From the NCBI GenBank assembly GCA_916610825.1, contig OU744451.1, positions 6,555,345 through 6,619,344 on the forward strand: a stretch of DNA of 64,000 nucleotides. Reading direction: 5' to 3'. Of the stretch, positions 11,046 through 21,610 are shown in pieces (the stretch's first letter is position 1; every line of letters starts with the position of its first letter). This DNA comes from Haliclystus octoradiatus. Taxonomy: Eukaryota > Cnidaria > Staurozoa > Stauromedusae > Haliclystidae. The position numbers were made by a program, and so were the translations under genes. The notes beneath the pieces are model-generated. The model was given only the letters and a program-made list of their open reading frames with translations, was not told the DNA's origin and did not search any database.

Positions 11046-11350
11046 TATAAGCTACGCTCCTAAATAAAAAAAAAACATCAGAGTCATTCATTTCATATAA
11101 ATCTAATCAAAACCATTTGAATCTTGAACGACTACATACTGTCCTTAACGCAATTATCAATACAAACTTTGCTATATGAGCACATCCGCTAGGAAGTTAC
11201 ATTTCTAAGATATCTAAATAATTCTAAGAAGCTATACTATTGAAACCAATTCGCTTTGGTGGGGACGACTTCCGTCCAATTCTTGTTAGTTTATTATTGA
11301 TATTGTTCACAATGTTCTCCTTATCATTTGCTGGATTAAGATCCACAACA
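11046..11350 (-). repeat. BEL/Pao 3' LTR (left end)
   Basis: Begins TATAAGCTACGC (TGTAAGCTACGC in the other LTR) and ends CCACAACA, giving TG...CA termini. A purine-rich tract (minus strand AAGGGGGGATGATG, 11351-11364) lies immediately inside, as expected for the polypurine tract. Matches 19538-19710 plus 21481-21610. Flanking 5-bp duplications are not seen. Confidence 0.85.
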
Positions 11351-11513
11351 TCATCCCCCCTTGAGAGGTTACTCTCAAGTCATTGGATAGTAAGAACTTC
11401 TCAAATAGGTGCAATTTCTGAACTGGCTGATTCAGTTCTCCCTTCGATGTCTGCATTCGTACTGTTCTGATTAAACCATCATTTCCACGCATCACTTGTT
11501 GAACACGACCCAT
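11307..11513 (-). pseudogene. BEL/Pao integrase C-terminal (DUF5641-like) remnant
   Basis: The translation begins MGRVQQVMRGNDGLIRTVRMQTSKGELNQPVQKLHLFE. This matches the well-known W-P-x-G-R-V...G-x-D-G-x-x-R...R-P-x-K-L pattern at the very end of BEL/Pao polyproteins. It lies just upstream of the polypurine tract. The integrase zinc-binding and DDE core that should precede it are absent, because the next sequence upstream is already RNase H. Confidence 0.8.
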
Positions 11514-11545
11514 AGGCCACGTAGAGCTCCGTGTGTTATCCTCTG

Positions 11546-11737
11546 TTATCCTTTACCAACTAAACCATGAACTTCTTGTATACGGTTGGCCACAAATGTT
11601 TTCCAATGTATGCTTGGCTTTTTCAACCAATTTAATTCAATTTTAGAATCCGACCAAAGTTCGATAGATGTGAATACGATGATCAATGCATCGCAAACAC
11701 AATTAACTAAATTTGCAGCACAGTGTACTGCAAGCAT
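11546..11737 (-). pseudogene. BEL/Pao RNase H fragment
   Basis: The translation contains SIELWSDSKIELNWLKKPSIHWKTFVANRIQEVHGL. This corresponds to the conserved W-T-D-S-x-x-x-L-x-W-L...W-x-x-F-V-x-N-R-x-x-E-I block of BEL/Pao RNase H. It is separated by a frame change from the RT block and is followed within about 35 bp by the integrase C-terminal remnant, marking an internal deletion. Confidence 0.8.
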
Positions 11738-11804
11738 TTACAAACTGGGTAATGATTTCTGTTTCAATGGAGCAACACGAGACTTGCAACAAATTAATCC
11801 GCTT

Positions 11805-12539
11805 TTACAGTTCCATTACAATCTTCACTGCGTATATAAATTGTAGCCCCATATGCCTTTTCAGAAGCATCCGCGAATGCATGCAGCTCCATTGATTTGT
11901 ATTTTCCATCACATATAACAAATCTATACTTATACGAATATCATTAAAACTAAGCAGTTCCTCATCCCATTGATGAAACGTATCAACAATCTCTCCATCC
12001 AGTGCTTCATCCCAAGTAGATTCAATTTTCCATAATGATTGAACCATAACTTTTGCACGAATTATAAATGGTGCAAAAAATCCAAATACATCGAAAATCT
12101 GACATACCTTCTTTAAGATTGTTCGTTTTGTAACATTAATGGTTACGTTCGTAATAAGTGGATTTAGACGAAATGAGAAATGGTCTGCTTGTACATCCCA
12201 ACCAATACCAAAAGCTTTCGTAGTATCATCTACATTATAATCAAAATCAACCATCAAGCTTGTTAAGCGTTTCTCTACAGGAATATCTTCCATAATATGT
12301 TTGGAATTTGATATAAACTTCGTCATCTCCCAACCACCAAGATCCCACATATCAATGACCTCAAACAGTAATTTGGTCACTTGTTCTACCGATCTACCTC
12401 CTCCACAATAATCATCCACATAAATATCTTGAGTAGCTGCTACACTTGCCAATGGTAAGCATTCTTTGATCTCAACTTTTGCAGCATGGTGAAGTAAAAA
12501 ACTAATTGCCAAGTATGGTGAAGGTTTTACTCTAAACAT
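11805..12539 (-). pseudogene. BEL/Pao reverse transcriptase, palm and connection
   Basis: About 244 open residues. The RT catalytic motif is visible as TQDIYVDDYCGGG, followed by a GW-x-M-T-K-F segment. The BEL/Pao signature comes later as LKKVCQIFDVFGFFAPFIIRAKVMVQSLWKIESTWDEALD (family form: S-x-x-D-P-L-G-F-x-A-P-x-x-x-x-A-K-x-L-x-Q-x-L-W...W-D). The C-terminal part then changes into RNase H. The RT N-terminal part lies in another frame at 12591-13040, so one frameshift separates them. The family assignment is strong; function is lost. Confidence 0.9.
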
Positions 12540-12590
12540 CAGACTTGTCAGTACATAACAAATAGGTTCGCGAGTAAGATCAAATTCTCA

Positions 12591-13040
12591 TCAAAGATAC
12601 TGCTGAAATTGAAAATGTTCAGGGTTAATCGATGCCTGGCAAAACATCTTGTTGTTATCTCCCATTAATGTAATCTCATGAAATCGAAATCTTAAAAGCA
12701 CTTTTACCAAATCTGGCTGTAATGCCGGACCAGATAACAAACAATCATTCAAAGAGATGCCGTTAATATCCCTTGCACTTGCATTGAAAACTACTCTAGT
12801 CTTAGCTGTCAATCTATCAAGTTTCTCAACCGGGTGATGTGGTACAAAATATTGAGATCCTTCGTCAAACCTTTCCCTCTCTTCTGGAGTCACTGGACGA
12901 GCAAATCCCAATCGTTCATAATCATTCATACAACTTCGATATGCATCTTTCTCCAGACGCCTTTCAATTGACATTAATTGTTTCTTTGCATTTTGATAAT
13001 TATTACATAGTATATGCTCATTCTCTTGAAATGGTAACAT
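12591..13040 (-). pseudogene. BEL/Pao reverse transcriptase, N-terminal part
   Basis: About 149 residues with YFVPHHPVEK, then TRVVFNASARDINGISLNDCLLSGPALQPDLVKVLLRFR and GDNNKMFCQASINPEHFQFQQYL. This is the BEL/Pao RT fingers region (R-V-V-F-D-A-S-A...S-L-N-D-x-L-x-x-G-P-x-L-Q). The usual first catalytic Asp of the D-I-x-K-M-F-x-Q motif reads N here, so the site was lost even apart from the frameshifts. Confidence 0.9.
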
Positions 13041-13108
13041 AATGACTATTGTCGTAACGAATAGATTTCTCGAATATTGAAGCAGCGGTTCGTTTCCTCT
13101 AAACTATA

Positions 13109-13634
13109 CTATTTACTAGTGTCCTTGATTCCTATTGCTTCGAGATTCCAAAAATTTTCCACCTCTTTTTCTAGTTTGGTATGTGATTTACAATCCACAA
13201 ATAAACACGATGATTTTGATATCTTTCCGCCAAAGGGATTTGAGCCAATTAATACATAACCAACCATAGTTCGCAATGCCCCTGGTAATGAATCATCAGT
13301 TGGATGACGTATTATGTCACCACATACTAATTGCAAAACGAAATCGATGCCAATTAAAACATCCACCTCACATTCGTTGTAAGTGAGTACAACGTTCCAA
13401 ATCAATCTCAACAGCATCTAATGGAGCACAAATCTTTCCAGGTTTAACCATAGCATTGATTTGAACTTTCTTACTAGAATGATTCCAAGCAAAAAGTTCA
13501 AAACCAACCCCACTAGTTTTTAAAGGAGACACTCTCCCATCAAATCCTGTGATTTCAATTAACTCGGTTTTGCATATATCTAATTCGATTCTCCTAGCTA
13601 ATTTTTCTGAGTGTCTCTTTGCATGTTGAACCAA
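13109..13634 (-). pseudogene. BEL/Pao aspartic-protease region (DUF1758-like)
   Basis: Two overlapping frames cover it: 13634-13368 and 13417-13109. The second contains VLIGIDFVLQLVCGDIIRHPTDDSLPGALRTMVGYVLIGSNPFGG, the typical L-I-G-x-D...G-x-I-x-R...T-x-x-G-x-x-L-x-G ending of this protease family. The first holds the middle of the domain. The catalytic D-S-G region upstream is not recognisable before the LINE insertion point at 13780. A frameshift within the overlap breaks the domain. Confidence 0.75.
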
Positions 13635-13804
13635 ATGCTACTCTAGCTTTGGATTACTTTCCTCCATTGTGCATTAATGCAACTGCAGACGGCATAATCG
13701 TTTCTACCTTTGGTAGACAAACAACGAATGTTAGAAGTATTAGCATTAATAACAGTTTCTGGCTCTTCAGGTCGGCTATAGTAGTAGTAGTATAGACAGT
13801 CACA

Positions 13805-14422
13805 TTATAGGAATGTGCCGTCCCTCTTACGCCTTACATATTTGCTACACAAAGAACGCTGCAAAACACGGTCAGACATAGCTGACAAAGAAACTTTTAA
13901 ATAACACAATTCACGATACAAAACATTATGAAAAGATACTACTCTACCATAGCCCCGTCGAAGCATCTCCTTCGGTTGCCAATGAAGGATGTCATGCAGC
14001 GGTTGAGGGGCATACGTCTTTGATCTTTCGATGTGACCTAAAAAAGACATCTGACGTTGGTGAGCAATAGCAGAGGCAGAAGGGGAAAGTTTTCTAAGTT
14101 TAGCAGTAGACAGTAAGTTGGGCCAATGTACTCCTAAAGCATGCCGAAGCATGGCGTCATAAGGTGAGTCAAGTCGGGTCAATAGTGAGGTTGATAGAAC
14201 CCACGTTTCAGATGCATATAATAGAACAGGTTCTATCGTGTGTCTGAACAGTCTTAATTTAACGTCAGTGTTGACATCGGACGCCCAGAATTTATTCAGA
14301 CCTCTAATGGCTGCCCAAGCCTGGCCTCTACGTTGTGTTAAATCATCTGAAGAAGATGGAAGCACAGAACATAGGTACTTGAACGAATTTACACGTTCTA
14401 GCACGTTCATTTGATGTATCAA
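13805..14422 (-). pseudogene. LINE copy C: post-RT C-terminal region
   Basis: About 205 residues: VNSFKYLCSVLPSSSDDLTQRRGQAWAAIRGLNKFW, then KLRLFRHTIEPVLLYASETWVL and MLRHALGVHWPNLLSTAKL, followed by RQMSFLGHIERSKTYAPQPLHDILHW. This is the F-K-Y-L-G-S...L-L-Y-G-x-E-T-W...G-H-x-x-R...L-x-W-x-P pattern found after the RT in many APE-type LINEs of animals. It is separated from the RT core by a frame break that includes the FVDD site region (14540-14600). The copies at 394-672 and 24007-24360 are fragments of the same region. Confidence 0.85.
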
Positions 14423-14545
14423 GGTGTGCCTGTTTTATACCTAAAGCAATAAATTTCGTCTTAGTCGTGTTAATCGTAAAGCCTATCGTTTCACCAACCC
14501 GTTCAACTTCATCGAGAAGTTGTTGTGCATCAGATATTCTCTTTG

Positions 14546-15286
14546 TTAAGATCGAAATATCGTCAACGAATGAAAGGTCTGATACGCTGCGCTCTGGATG
14601 ACGTGAAGACTTACGACGATCAAGGGTAAAACCGGAAGAGTCAGGACATGAAATACGAAAAACATAATCAATAAATAGTGTAAATAAAAAGGGGAAAATG
14701 TGTCACCCTGTAGTACGCCACAAGCTGTCGAGAAATCATCAGTATCACCATAGTGAGTTCTAACAAAAGCCGAAGTAGAAGAATAAAAGGACATAATAGC
14801 ATCGATAAGAACAATAGGTACATTATAGAAATCTAATATTTCTGGGATTATGCATCTTAACACAGAGTCAAAGGCCTTTTTGAAGTCAATAAAAATTGCA
14901 ACAATGTCTTTTTGATGAGTCCTACAGCCTTCTAACAATATCCTAGCTGATAGAATTTGGCCTAAGGTTGACCGGCTATTCCTGCCACCATTTTGATTGT
15001 ATCTTAAATATGGGTCAATTACTGACGCCAGCCTTTTATGTAGAATCTTATTACTAGCTTTCCCTGCAGTACAACTTAAAGTGATACCCCTCTGTTGGTC
15101 TAGGTCTCTAGACGTGTTCTTGTTGACGGTGATGACAGCAGATCTCCGCCATTGACCCGGTACTTGTTGCTCCCCTGACAAAACGGCATTTATGATTTTT
15201 GTACAAGAGGTTCTCGAAGTGCCAGGATGAGGACTCCATCTGGTCCAGGAGACACAAGGGGTTTCATAGAAAATAGAATAGAGCAT
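14546..15286 (-). pseudogene. LINE copy C: reverse-transcriptase core
   Basis: About 246 residues. Visible RT motifs are QWRRSAVITV, RGITLSCTAGKASNKILHKRLASVIDPYL, QNGGRNSRSTLGQI, IFIDFKKAFDSVLR (first catalytic Asp) and GVLQGDTFSP. The YADD-equivalent block follows after a frameshift, as SDLSFVDDIS. It overlaps the end of the endonuclease frame at 15190-15286 in another frame, so a frameshift lies there. Synthesis of cDNA from LINE RNA is the family function; this copy cannot provide it. Confidence 0.9.
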
Positions 15287-16512
15287 AATTCGTCATTAGT
15301 AACAGGAGAAGTATTATAATTGGACATATCAAGAGGGGAGAAGTTAGGCGGTGGAGCTAATTTATTTAACGATAGTAGACAGGATGGGGGATTATCACCT
15401 CTTGTGGGTTGTCCAACAAGAGAATTCTCAAGACAGTCGTTAAACGCTTGTGAAAACTCTGACAGACTTTCCCAACAAAGGGATGACCCAGCCTTTCCTT
15501 TGCAGTACCGGATGCGTTGTTTCATGCAAGAGAAAACAAGGCGATGATCAGATGGAATAGCAAATGGTGCTATAGTATCACAATCGTAAAATAAACGTGG
15601 ACAATTAGTGAGAATATAATCAAGACGTTCTTTCCGGCGTTTCGGACCAAAGTAAGTAGCACGTCTTGACAGAGGTTTACGATACAAAGAATTTAACGGA
15701 GTAAGGTCATATATATTAATAAGATCAATTAAATAAGGGGAATTATCATTTAACTTACGCCATACAGGGTTTAATGACAAGGGGTAACACGCATTAAAAT
15801 CACCACACAACATAACAGCATCACGGGATGGTATTTTAACTAAGATTGAAGATAACTGAGCATAGAAAAGGGAGGCCTCGATCTGTCTGACAGCAGTGGG
15901 AGAGTAAGCAGAGAAAACATGTACGATACGATCAAATAATTTAACAGACAATTCTAAAATACGGGATGAATGAGACTTTACACGAACATAACGAAAATCA
16001 ACACACGGATTACACATAAATCCTACACCACCAACACCATAACATTCAGCAGACGATGTAATAAATGTACATTTATTATCTAAATCAACATAACGAATAG
16101 GTTCATCGTGGATAATACGATGTTCTCGAACAGCAACAAACAATAAATTTAACTTACGTGTGAGTGTAGCTAACTCTTTCTGTCGCCACGGACACTTCAG
16201 GGTTCTGGAGTTGAACGTAGCAATACGATTAGGCGTAGAGGGTCTTTTCGCTGAAGGAGATAATGTGCTATCTCCATTTGGAACTCGATTGCGAGATCGC
16301 AGTTCTGATCCAATAAAACTTGAAGCCTTCGGTTTGTGACGATTTCTGTTTCTATTACGATGTTCGGAGTTACGCTTTCTTTTTGCAGCAAGTGCTTTCT
16401 GAGAACGGAGACCTCGTCGAAAAAACCTTGGCTTAAGTTTTATTTGGGGAGGTGGAATGACGGTAATTTTCTGGCTACCACAGCAACTAATAAAAGTGCG
16501 CGTAAAGGCCAA
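15190..16512 (-). pseudogene. LINE copy C: basic N-terminus and APE endonuclease
   Basis: About 440 open residues. Residues 1-90 are basic (FFRRGLRSQKALAAKRKRNSEHRNRNRNRH), probably RNA-binding. The apurinic-type endonuclease follows: IATFNSRTL (97-105, the Asn site), VREHRI (128-133, catalytic Glu), YGVGGVGF (158-165), HVFSAYSPT (198-206), GDFNA (237-241), RKERLDYIL (293-301) and SDHRLVF (321-327). All metal-binding and catalytic positions I can recognise are kept. The end (SPGPDGV) is the linker before RT. This is the best preserved frame of the element; the start at 16512 lies about 65 bp from the element's 5' end. Confidence 0.9.
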
Positions 16513-16566
16513 TAAAACTTCAAACAGAAACCGTGCGCCGAAACACGTCCGTTCTTGATGAAAGCC

Positions 16567-16779
16567 TCACCTCACCTCAGGTCGACTATCAAGATGTAGC
16601 AATTCATGATGCGATTTACCACAATCATTTGTTGTGCATTTTGTCTTTCTAGTACATTCCATCCATCTATGAGTAGGAGTTAAACATAAGTAACACAGTA
16701 ATATTGCTTTAGCAAAATACCACTTAACGTTACACGTTGCCAATGATAAGACCATTTGATTGCTGAAAATAAAAGTCAA
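16567..16779 (-). pseudogene. BEL/Pao gag CCHC zinc knuckle
   Basis: Contains CYLCLTPTHRWMEC, a C-x2-C-x4-H-x4-C knuckle, followed by CTTNDCGKSHHELLHLD, the second cysteine/histidine motif typical of BEL/Pao between gag and protease. It is cut by the LINE insertion at its downstream side: the frame runs into the target duplication at 16577-16589. Confidence 0.85.
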
Positions 16780-16914
16780 TTTCTGATCGATTTGCTGAGG
16801 AATGAATCAATTAGCTGAGGAATAAAGCCGCGGTTGATAACCTTTTATCACAGCGTTTAATCCATTCCTTAATTAAAGCACTATTATATATTGCATTGAG
16901 CCTCATGTTCGATC

Positions 16915-17922
16915 ACCAAGACATCTATTTACAATATTATATTTTATTTATAGATTCTCTAGACATTTTTCATTGTATTATTAATCATTGTAATGATTGT
17001 GCTTGCAGACTATTGTACGTAGGAATTTAGTTAGTTGCACATCTGAAAGGGACCCCAAATGCAGCTAAATATATAATTTTTGCATCATCCAGGAATAAAG
17101 CAACTCTACCCAAGAAAAATAGATCACTTCCTCAAATTACTAGAGGCTTAGTCTCATCTAATCGCCTAAATAATTGTAATAACTATACTTGCAAACCTCG
17201 GTTAATACAGAAAAAGGAGACATGAAATGAAATATGCTGCTCAATTTCCCATAAATATCAATTCAATAAAAGTTGGGAATTGCATAATATTTTGATAAAT
17301 TGTAAAAGCTTTGATATTTCTCTGCACCATAGTTTCCTTACTCCAAATACTTTCCTTCTTCCAATTCAAGTCCTTGTAGCTTGATCAACCGTTTTACTTC
17401 CTCAAGTATAGAGATAAAGCATATAAAGTACATTACACGTTTACTTTAAAGGAGGATTTTATTTAAAAAAATGGAATTTGCTATATGTTTCTAGCGATTC
17501 ATGTACCAGCATAATTATAGGGGTGCAGGTCCAAACAATAAAGGGACTTCTAATGAATCATCATGTAAAACAACTGCTAAATTATCGAACCTCAAGATTG
17601 CATTTGAAAATGTAACTCAGATCTTTCCTTGTCAACATGTTTCACTCTAGCTCACTGACAGTAACGTGTTGATCTTACGTTAGAATATAAGAAACTGTCA
17701 ATTTTTGATTAGGATTTTGCTTGGGTAGAGTTGCTTTATTCCTGGATGATGCATAAATTATATATTTAGCTGCATTTGGGGTCCCTTTCAGATGTGCAAC
17801 TAACTAAATTCCTACGTACAATAGTCTGCAAGCACAATCATTACAATGATTAATCATACAATGAAAAATGTCTAGAGAATCTATAAATAAAATAGTATAT
17901 TGCAAATAGCTGTCTTGGTTTA
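16915..17922. mobile_element. Foldback element inside BEL/Pao gag (~205-bp arms)
   Basis: The left arm 16915-17117 and right arm 17714-17922 are nearly perfect reverse complements. Anchors are ATTGTACGTAGGAATTTAG, AAAGGGACCCCAAATGCAGC and GGAATAAAGCAACTCTACCC with their complements. About 600 bp of AT-rich sequence with no gene separates them. It splits the gag region between the DUF1759-type part and the zinc knuckle. The arms are far better matched than those of the element at 10424, so this insertion is younger. Confidence 0.85.
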
Positions 17923-17991
17923 TATCTAATTTCACAAATTGAAAACAATTTTCCAAGCCATGATTTGCCATCTCACAATGAATACATTTAT

Positions 17992-18234
17992 CTACACTCT
18001 TGCACTTCCTCTATTTCGGCTGGTTTCCGTTGTAAGTGCTTGGGCCGAATATACGTTTGCATCTTTCTGATCGTCAGGTTGTCTAATAACTCTTTTCACA
18101 GCTTTGTCTTGGTTCCAGTCAACCGTTTCTCTTGACCGTACTTCTCTTGAAAAGCAATCACAAAATCTTTTCCAAGCTGAGAATTCGTTTTTTTCGTACT
18201 TTGTTATTATTTCTTTTTCCCACTCTGACTTCAA
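17992..18234 (-). pseudogene. BEL/Pao gag C-terminal part
   Basis: About 80 residues (MKSEWEKEIITKYEKNEFSAWKRFCDCF and onwards), directly downstream of the DUF1759-type block in a different frame. The preceding sequence in the other frame reads as K-L-P-A-D, which fits the K-L-P...W...F-x-x-F-L stretch of BEL/Pao gag. Assigned by position and weak pattern only. Confidence 0.55.
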
Positions 18235-18329
18235 TCAGCTGGTAACTTTGATTCTAGTAAATGCATTTTCCCTGAAATTAAATCGAAGTTCGTACTCAAT
18301 TGCTTGGAATCAGAGGTGGTTGATAATTG

Positions 18330-19091
18330 TTAAACATCAATAATGGACTTCACTATAGACCTGAAAATCTGCCTAGGCTGTCCATAATGTGCTTTTACAT
18401 GTTCCAGTGCAGCATGATATGTTTCAACTAATGAAGAAAATCCATCTAGACATCTAGAAGCAGTACCTTTCAATGATTGTCGAAGATACCGATACTTGTA
18501 AAAGAGGGACACCTTTGGGCTACTATGCACCACCACATCAAATGATTCCCACCAATACGGGAAATGATTAATGTCTCCGTGGGATTCAAGGGCTAAAACA
18601 CCTGTTGATAGACCACCTGCTCTCTTCTCTTCTTCTTCTTTTTGGCATATTTTTGACACTTCATTCCTTTTTTGAAACACAATTTCACTCAAGTCAGCTT
18701 GTTGATCAGTGATACTTTTTATCTCAATGTCATCCAAGTATATCTGTTTATCGCCAATTAAACCACTTATTTTTTCCTCGGATCTTTCCAACGCCACTAT
18801 CCCTTACTTTAATGCCACGTGATTCCCTTTGCTTTTCAAGCCAAAACTAACCCTTTCTATCTTCTTCTTTAGATCATCAAAGAGCCAATTGAATCGATCC
18901 ATGATTAATTTGGGATCTTTGCCGACAGTACTGTCTAGGCTGAAAGGGCTAGATGATCTTTGTCTCTCAGATAACGCCTTACCAGGTGACAATTCACTAA
19001 TTGCTTTTAACAGTCTTTCTTCACGGCTAGCACTTTCTTCCTGCAAACTATCTTCACGTCTAGCACTTTCTTGTTGCTGTTGCTGCATCAT
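18330..19091 (-). pseudogene. BEL/Pao gag, coiled-coil and DUF1759-like region
   Basis: The segment 19091-18804 and the segment 18797-18330 are in one frame, split by a single in-frame stop at 18804-18806. The first is rich in Q, E, R and K (QQQQESARREDSLQEESASREERL), probably coiled coil. The second contains FPYWWESFDVVVHSSPKVSLFYKYRYLRQSLKGTASRCLDGF and ETYHAALEHVKAHYGQPRQIFRS, the DUF1759 pattern (W-x-x-F...K-x-x-Y-L...L-x-G-x-A...Y-x-x-A-x-x-x-L-x-x-x-Y-G). It would form the particle-like structural protein of the element. Confidence 0.85.
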
Positions 19092-19290
19092 TTTGCATCA
19101 TCATTTGCATCATCGATGACGTTTCAGGGCTTATAGCTACATCATTACTGACTTTAGTCGCATCAGCTTCATCATTATCACTTTCATCAGAACGGTTGGC
19201 TTCTTCTATGCGTTTGATTAGTTCTGCCCTTGTACCAGCATCAGATACACCAAGTTCAATACGTGCTGCTTTCAACTCTTCTAGTTTCAA
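19060..19290 (-). pseudogene. BEL/Pao gag N-terminus, SAP-like motif
   Basis: Starts MKLEELKAARIELGVSDAGTRAELIKRIEEANRSDESDNDEAD. The pattern L-K-x-x-x-x-x-x-G-V-x-x-x-G-x-x-x-x-L-I-x-R is that of a SAP DNA-binding helix pair, followed by an acidic linker. It overlaps the next gag frame in a different frame, so one frameshift separates them. The start sits about 250 bp inside the 5' LTR edge, a normal leader length. Confidence 0.75.
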
Positions 19291-19710
19291 TTGTTTTAAT
19301 TAAATTTCTTTCGATTATGGGCGGAATATTAGTAAATTATTTCAACAAATCAATTCAAGCTAAATGCAATTGTACAATGTTCAACGTTAATATTGTGTTG
19401 TTCAATCAGAACACGACTCACAATCTGTAGGACGTACGGTTATACCTCAATCAAACCATCAAGAGGGCTTTCCAAACAAGCAAAAATAAACCTCGATACA
19501 GTAACATACATCAGTATAGTCATGATTCAAATAATATTGTAAGCTACGCTTCATAATCCAAAAAGAAATCAGAGTCGTTAATTTCATATAAATCTAATCA
19601 AAACCATTTGAATCTTGAACAACTACATACTGTCCTTAACGCAATTATCAACACAAACTTTGCTATATGACCACATCCGTTAGGAAGTTACATTTGTAAG
19701 ATATCTAAAT

Positions 19711-21480
19711 AATAGGCAGGTCCATTAAAAATTTCAAAGTTGATTTTATTCGTGTTTCGGATATATCATACCCGCAGAATTCCATAAAACTGATAAAAAT
19801 TCCAAAAAAATTTCAAAAAACCCTTCATTTTTGAGTTTTAAATCCAGAAATTTCGTAGAACGTCAAAACGATTTGTGATTGGCTTGCTATATTATGACGT
19901 CATTTCCCGGACCGAACAAAATCACACTCCGCTAAACAATGGAGACTTGAGCATTTTTTGTAATTATTGGTATCGTTGAACGTCAAATTTAAATGTAATC
20001 ATTTCCATTAGCACTGCTGTTCCTGTTCAAAATATTGAAGGCTGACTTCAAAAAACTTATTACGGTGACCTGAAATATTCATCAATGGAAATCGCTCTGA
20101 AATATTTATATCAATTTATGCTGTTTTTGTCTACGTTCGAGCATGGTTCGAGTGTCGAAGCGAGAAGGAACAAGGATGGTAGACTAACTTAGCAAATTAT
20201 TTGACTTTCAAATAACACATATAAAGTTTCAAACAAGTTGGAAATAAGTGGAAGGAGTTGTATGATCTACCATTTATTAGCAAATTATCCACGTTATTTT
20301 CTCGCGAATCATATGGCCTATTATAGGATCAAATTTATTGTAGCTATGATTCTACCATGATTCTACAAAAACTACATTCACTGTCTTCGCTGATTAATGG
20401 GATAAAATATATAGCTAAATATAGCTACTACATCAATATCGTCCATTGCCTTCACACAAATTGCATGATTAATCATTTGTCCAAGTAAATATTTGTTAAT
20501 CAATGCAAAATGAATCATAAATTGCTTTTCGGTTTTCAGAACATTATACGCCTCGACGTAAACTGTCGTAGCATGCGTGATCGATGCGTAAAATATTTCA
20601 TTTAAACGGCAAATTTATTGAATTTGAATTCTGATTTACTAGAATAAATCCAAATCTAGAATTGGTAAAGCGTTAATAGGTCCATTTAAAGTGTTTGTTA
20701 ATTCAAATAAATGCACACTGAATGCGATTTCACCGTCTTATATCTGGTGATAATAACACAAGCAACAGTTGATGATGCATGACAGACGAAATAAAAGAAC
20801 GAAGATTTGATAAATAAAAATAACACTACTTTGATGCTGGAGTGATAATCTAAGCCGTTTATATATGAATGAGGTTTCTTCTCTAAATATCAAATATATA
20901 TATATATATACATTTCCAAGTGAATGCTGCCTACTTTTCGGTGAGACTTTGGTAAAGACGAGTGAACCTTCTCGTTTTGATGTGAACGAACACTTTGAAG
21001 GTCTTTGACAAAAACAGTGTGCACGTGCAGATCGGCCTGGCTGAGAACTTTTGTTCGTTTGCGGTCGGGAACCGCGAGAGAAAGATATGGAAAAGATTTG
21101 TTTTGTTTCGCTACAAAAAGGACAAACGGAAAAAAGAAACAAAACTTTACCCTTAGTCTCGTTTAAAAATCAGCGGTTCTGATTATACTATTCACAAAAA
21201 ATTTGGATAAAAAATGACGAATTGATGGATGAACGGTTTTGGATATCAAGTCATGGATAGTAGTAGATTTCTCACTTTGTCCGGATTATGACGTCACATT
21301 CCTTCATCCACCAAAACTTGCCGTTTCGTAACCATGGTTACGCAATGTCATTTGAAGTCAGATATCTCGATGGTTTGTCGATATTTTTGGAAAAAAAAAT
21401 CGGGGATATTAAACTTATCCTTTGATCTTCGTATGGATATGTTTAAAGTACATACTTAAATTTTAGTGGACCTGCCTATT
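19711..21480. mobile_element. TIR element (~1.76 kb) in the BEL/Pao LTR, TIR AATAGGCAGGTCCA
   Basis: Ends are AATAGGCAGGTCCA on the left and TGGACCTGCCTATT on the right, perfect 14-bp inverted repeats that extend imperfectly through TTAAAA. Compared with the empty site in the other LTR, the data fit either a 2-bp AT duplication (element 19714-21477) or none. Subterminal TATGACGTCA motifs occur at both ends (about 19894 and 21288). The interior includes a (TA)n run near 20895-20910 and an open frame of 134 codons on the minus strand (20738-21142) with no family signature. No transposase is visible, so it is non-autonomous. Confidence 0.8.
20893..20911. repeat. (TA)n microsatellite
   Basis: Uninterrupted TA dinucleotide run inside the TIR element. 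Confidence 0.9.
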
Positions 21481-21610
21481 CTAAGAAACTATATTATTGA
21501 AACCAAATCACTTTGGTGGGGACGACTTCCGTCCAATTCTACATGTTAGCTTATTATTGACATTGTTCACAATGTTCTCCTCTTCATTTTCTGGATTAAG
21601 ATCCACAACA

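Larger units (their letters stand above)
13767..16589 (-). mobile_element. LINE copy C inserted in the BEL/Pao element (near full length, with TSD)
   Basis: The longest copy of LINE family A, on the minus strand from about 16576 to 13780. It is flanked by TCAGGTCGGCTAT (13767-13779) and TCAGGTCGACTAT (16577-16589), a 13-bp target duplication with one mismatch. BEL/Pao sequence lies on both outer sides (CCHC knuckle on one, protease on the other), which proves nesting. The sense strand ends in a short (ACT)n-type tail. One main ORF with endonuclease and RT domains is broken into three segments. Confidence 0.9.
11046..21610 (-). mobile_element. Decayed BEL/Pao LTR retrotransposon with three nested insertions
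   Basis: Minus-strand element bounded by similar ~305-bp LTRs (11046-11350 and 19538-21610, the latter split by an insertion). Domains in sense order are gag with a SAP-like start and DUF1759-type region, CCHC knuckle, a DUF1758-like protease region, RT with YVDD, an RNase H fragment, and only the C-terminal tail of the integrase region. A LINE (13780-16576), a foldback element (16915-17922) and a TIR element (about 19711-21480) sit inside. Removing them leaves about 5 kb, shorter than a full element. The integrase catalytic core is missing between 11546 and 11513. Frames are broken throughout, so the copy cannot be autonomous. Confidence 0.9.
19538..21610 (-). repeat. BEL/Pao 5' LTR (right end), split by a TIR element
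   Basis: 19538-19713 and 21478-21610 together match the left LTR (for example AACCATTTGAATCTTGAAC, GGTGGGGACGACTTCCGTCC, GGATTAAGATCCACAACA). The intact copy reads CTAAATAATTCTAAG where this one is interrupted, which defines the insertion point to within two bases. Confidence 0.9.

Noticed and set aside
20738-21142. 134-codon frame inside the LTR-nested TIR element as a transposase
   Set aside because: Too short, low-complexity (hydrophobic and serine-rich) and without DDE or zinc-finger motifs.
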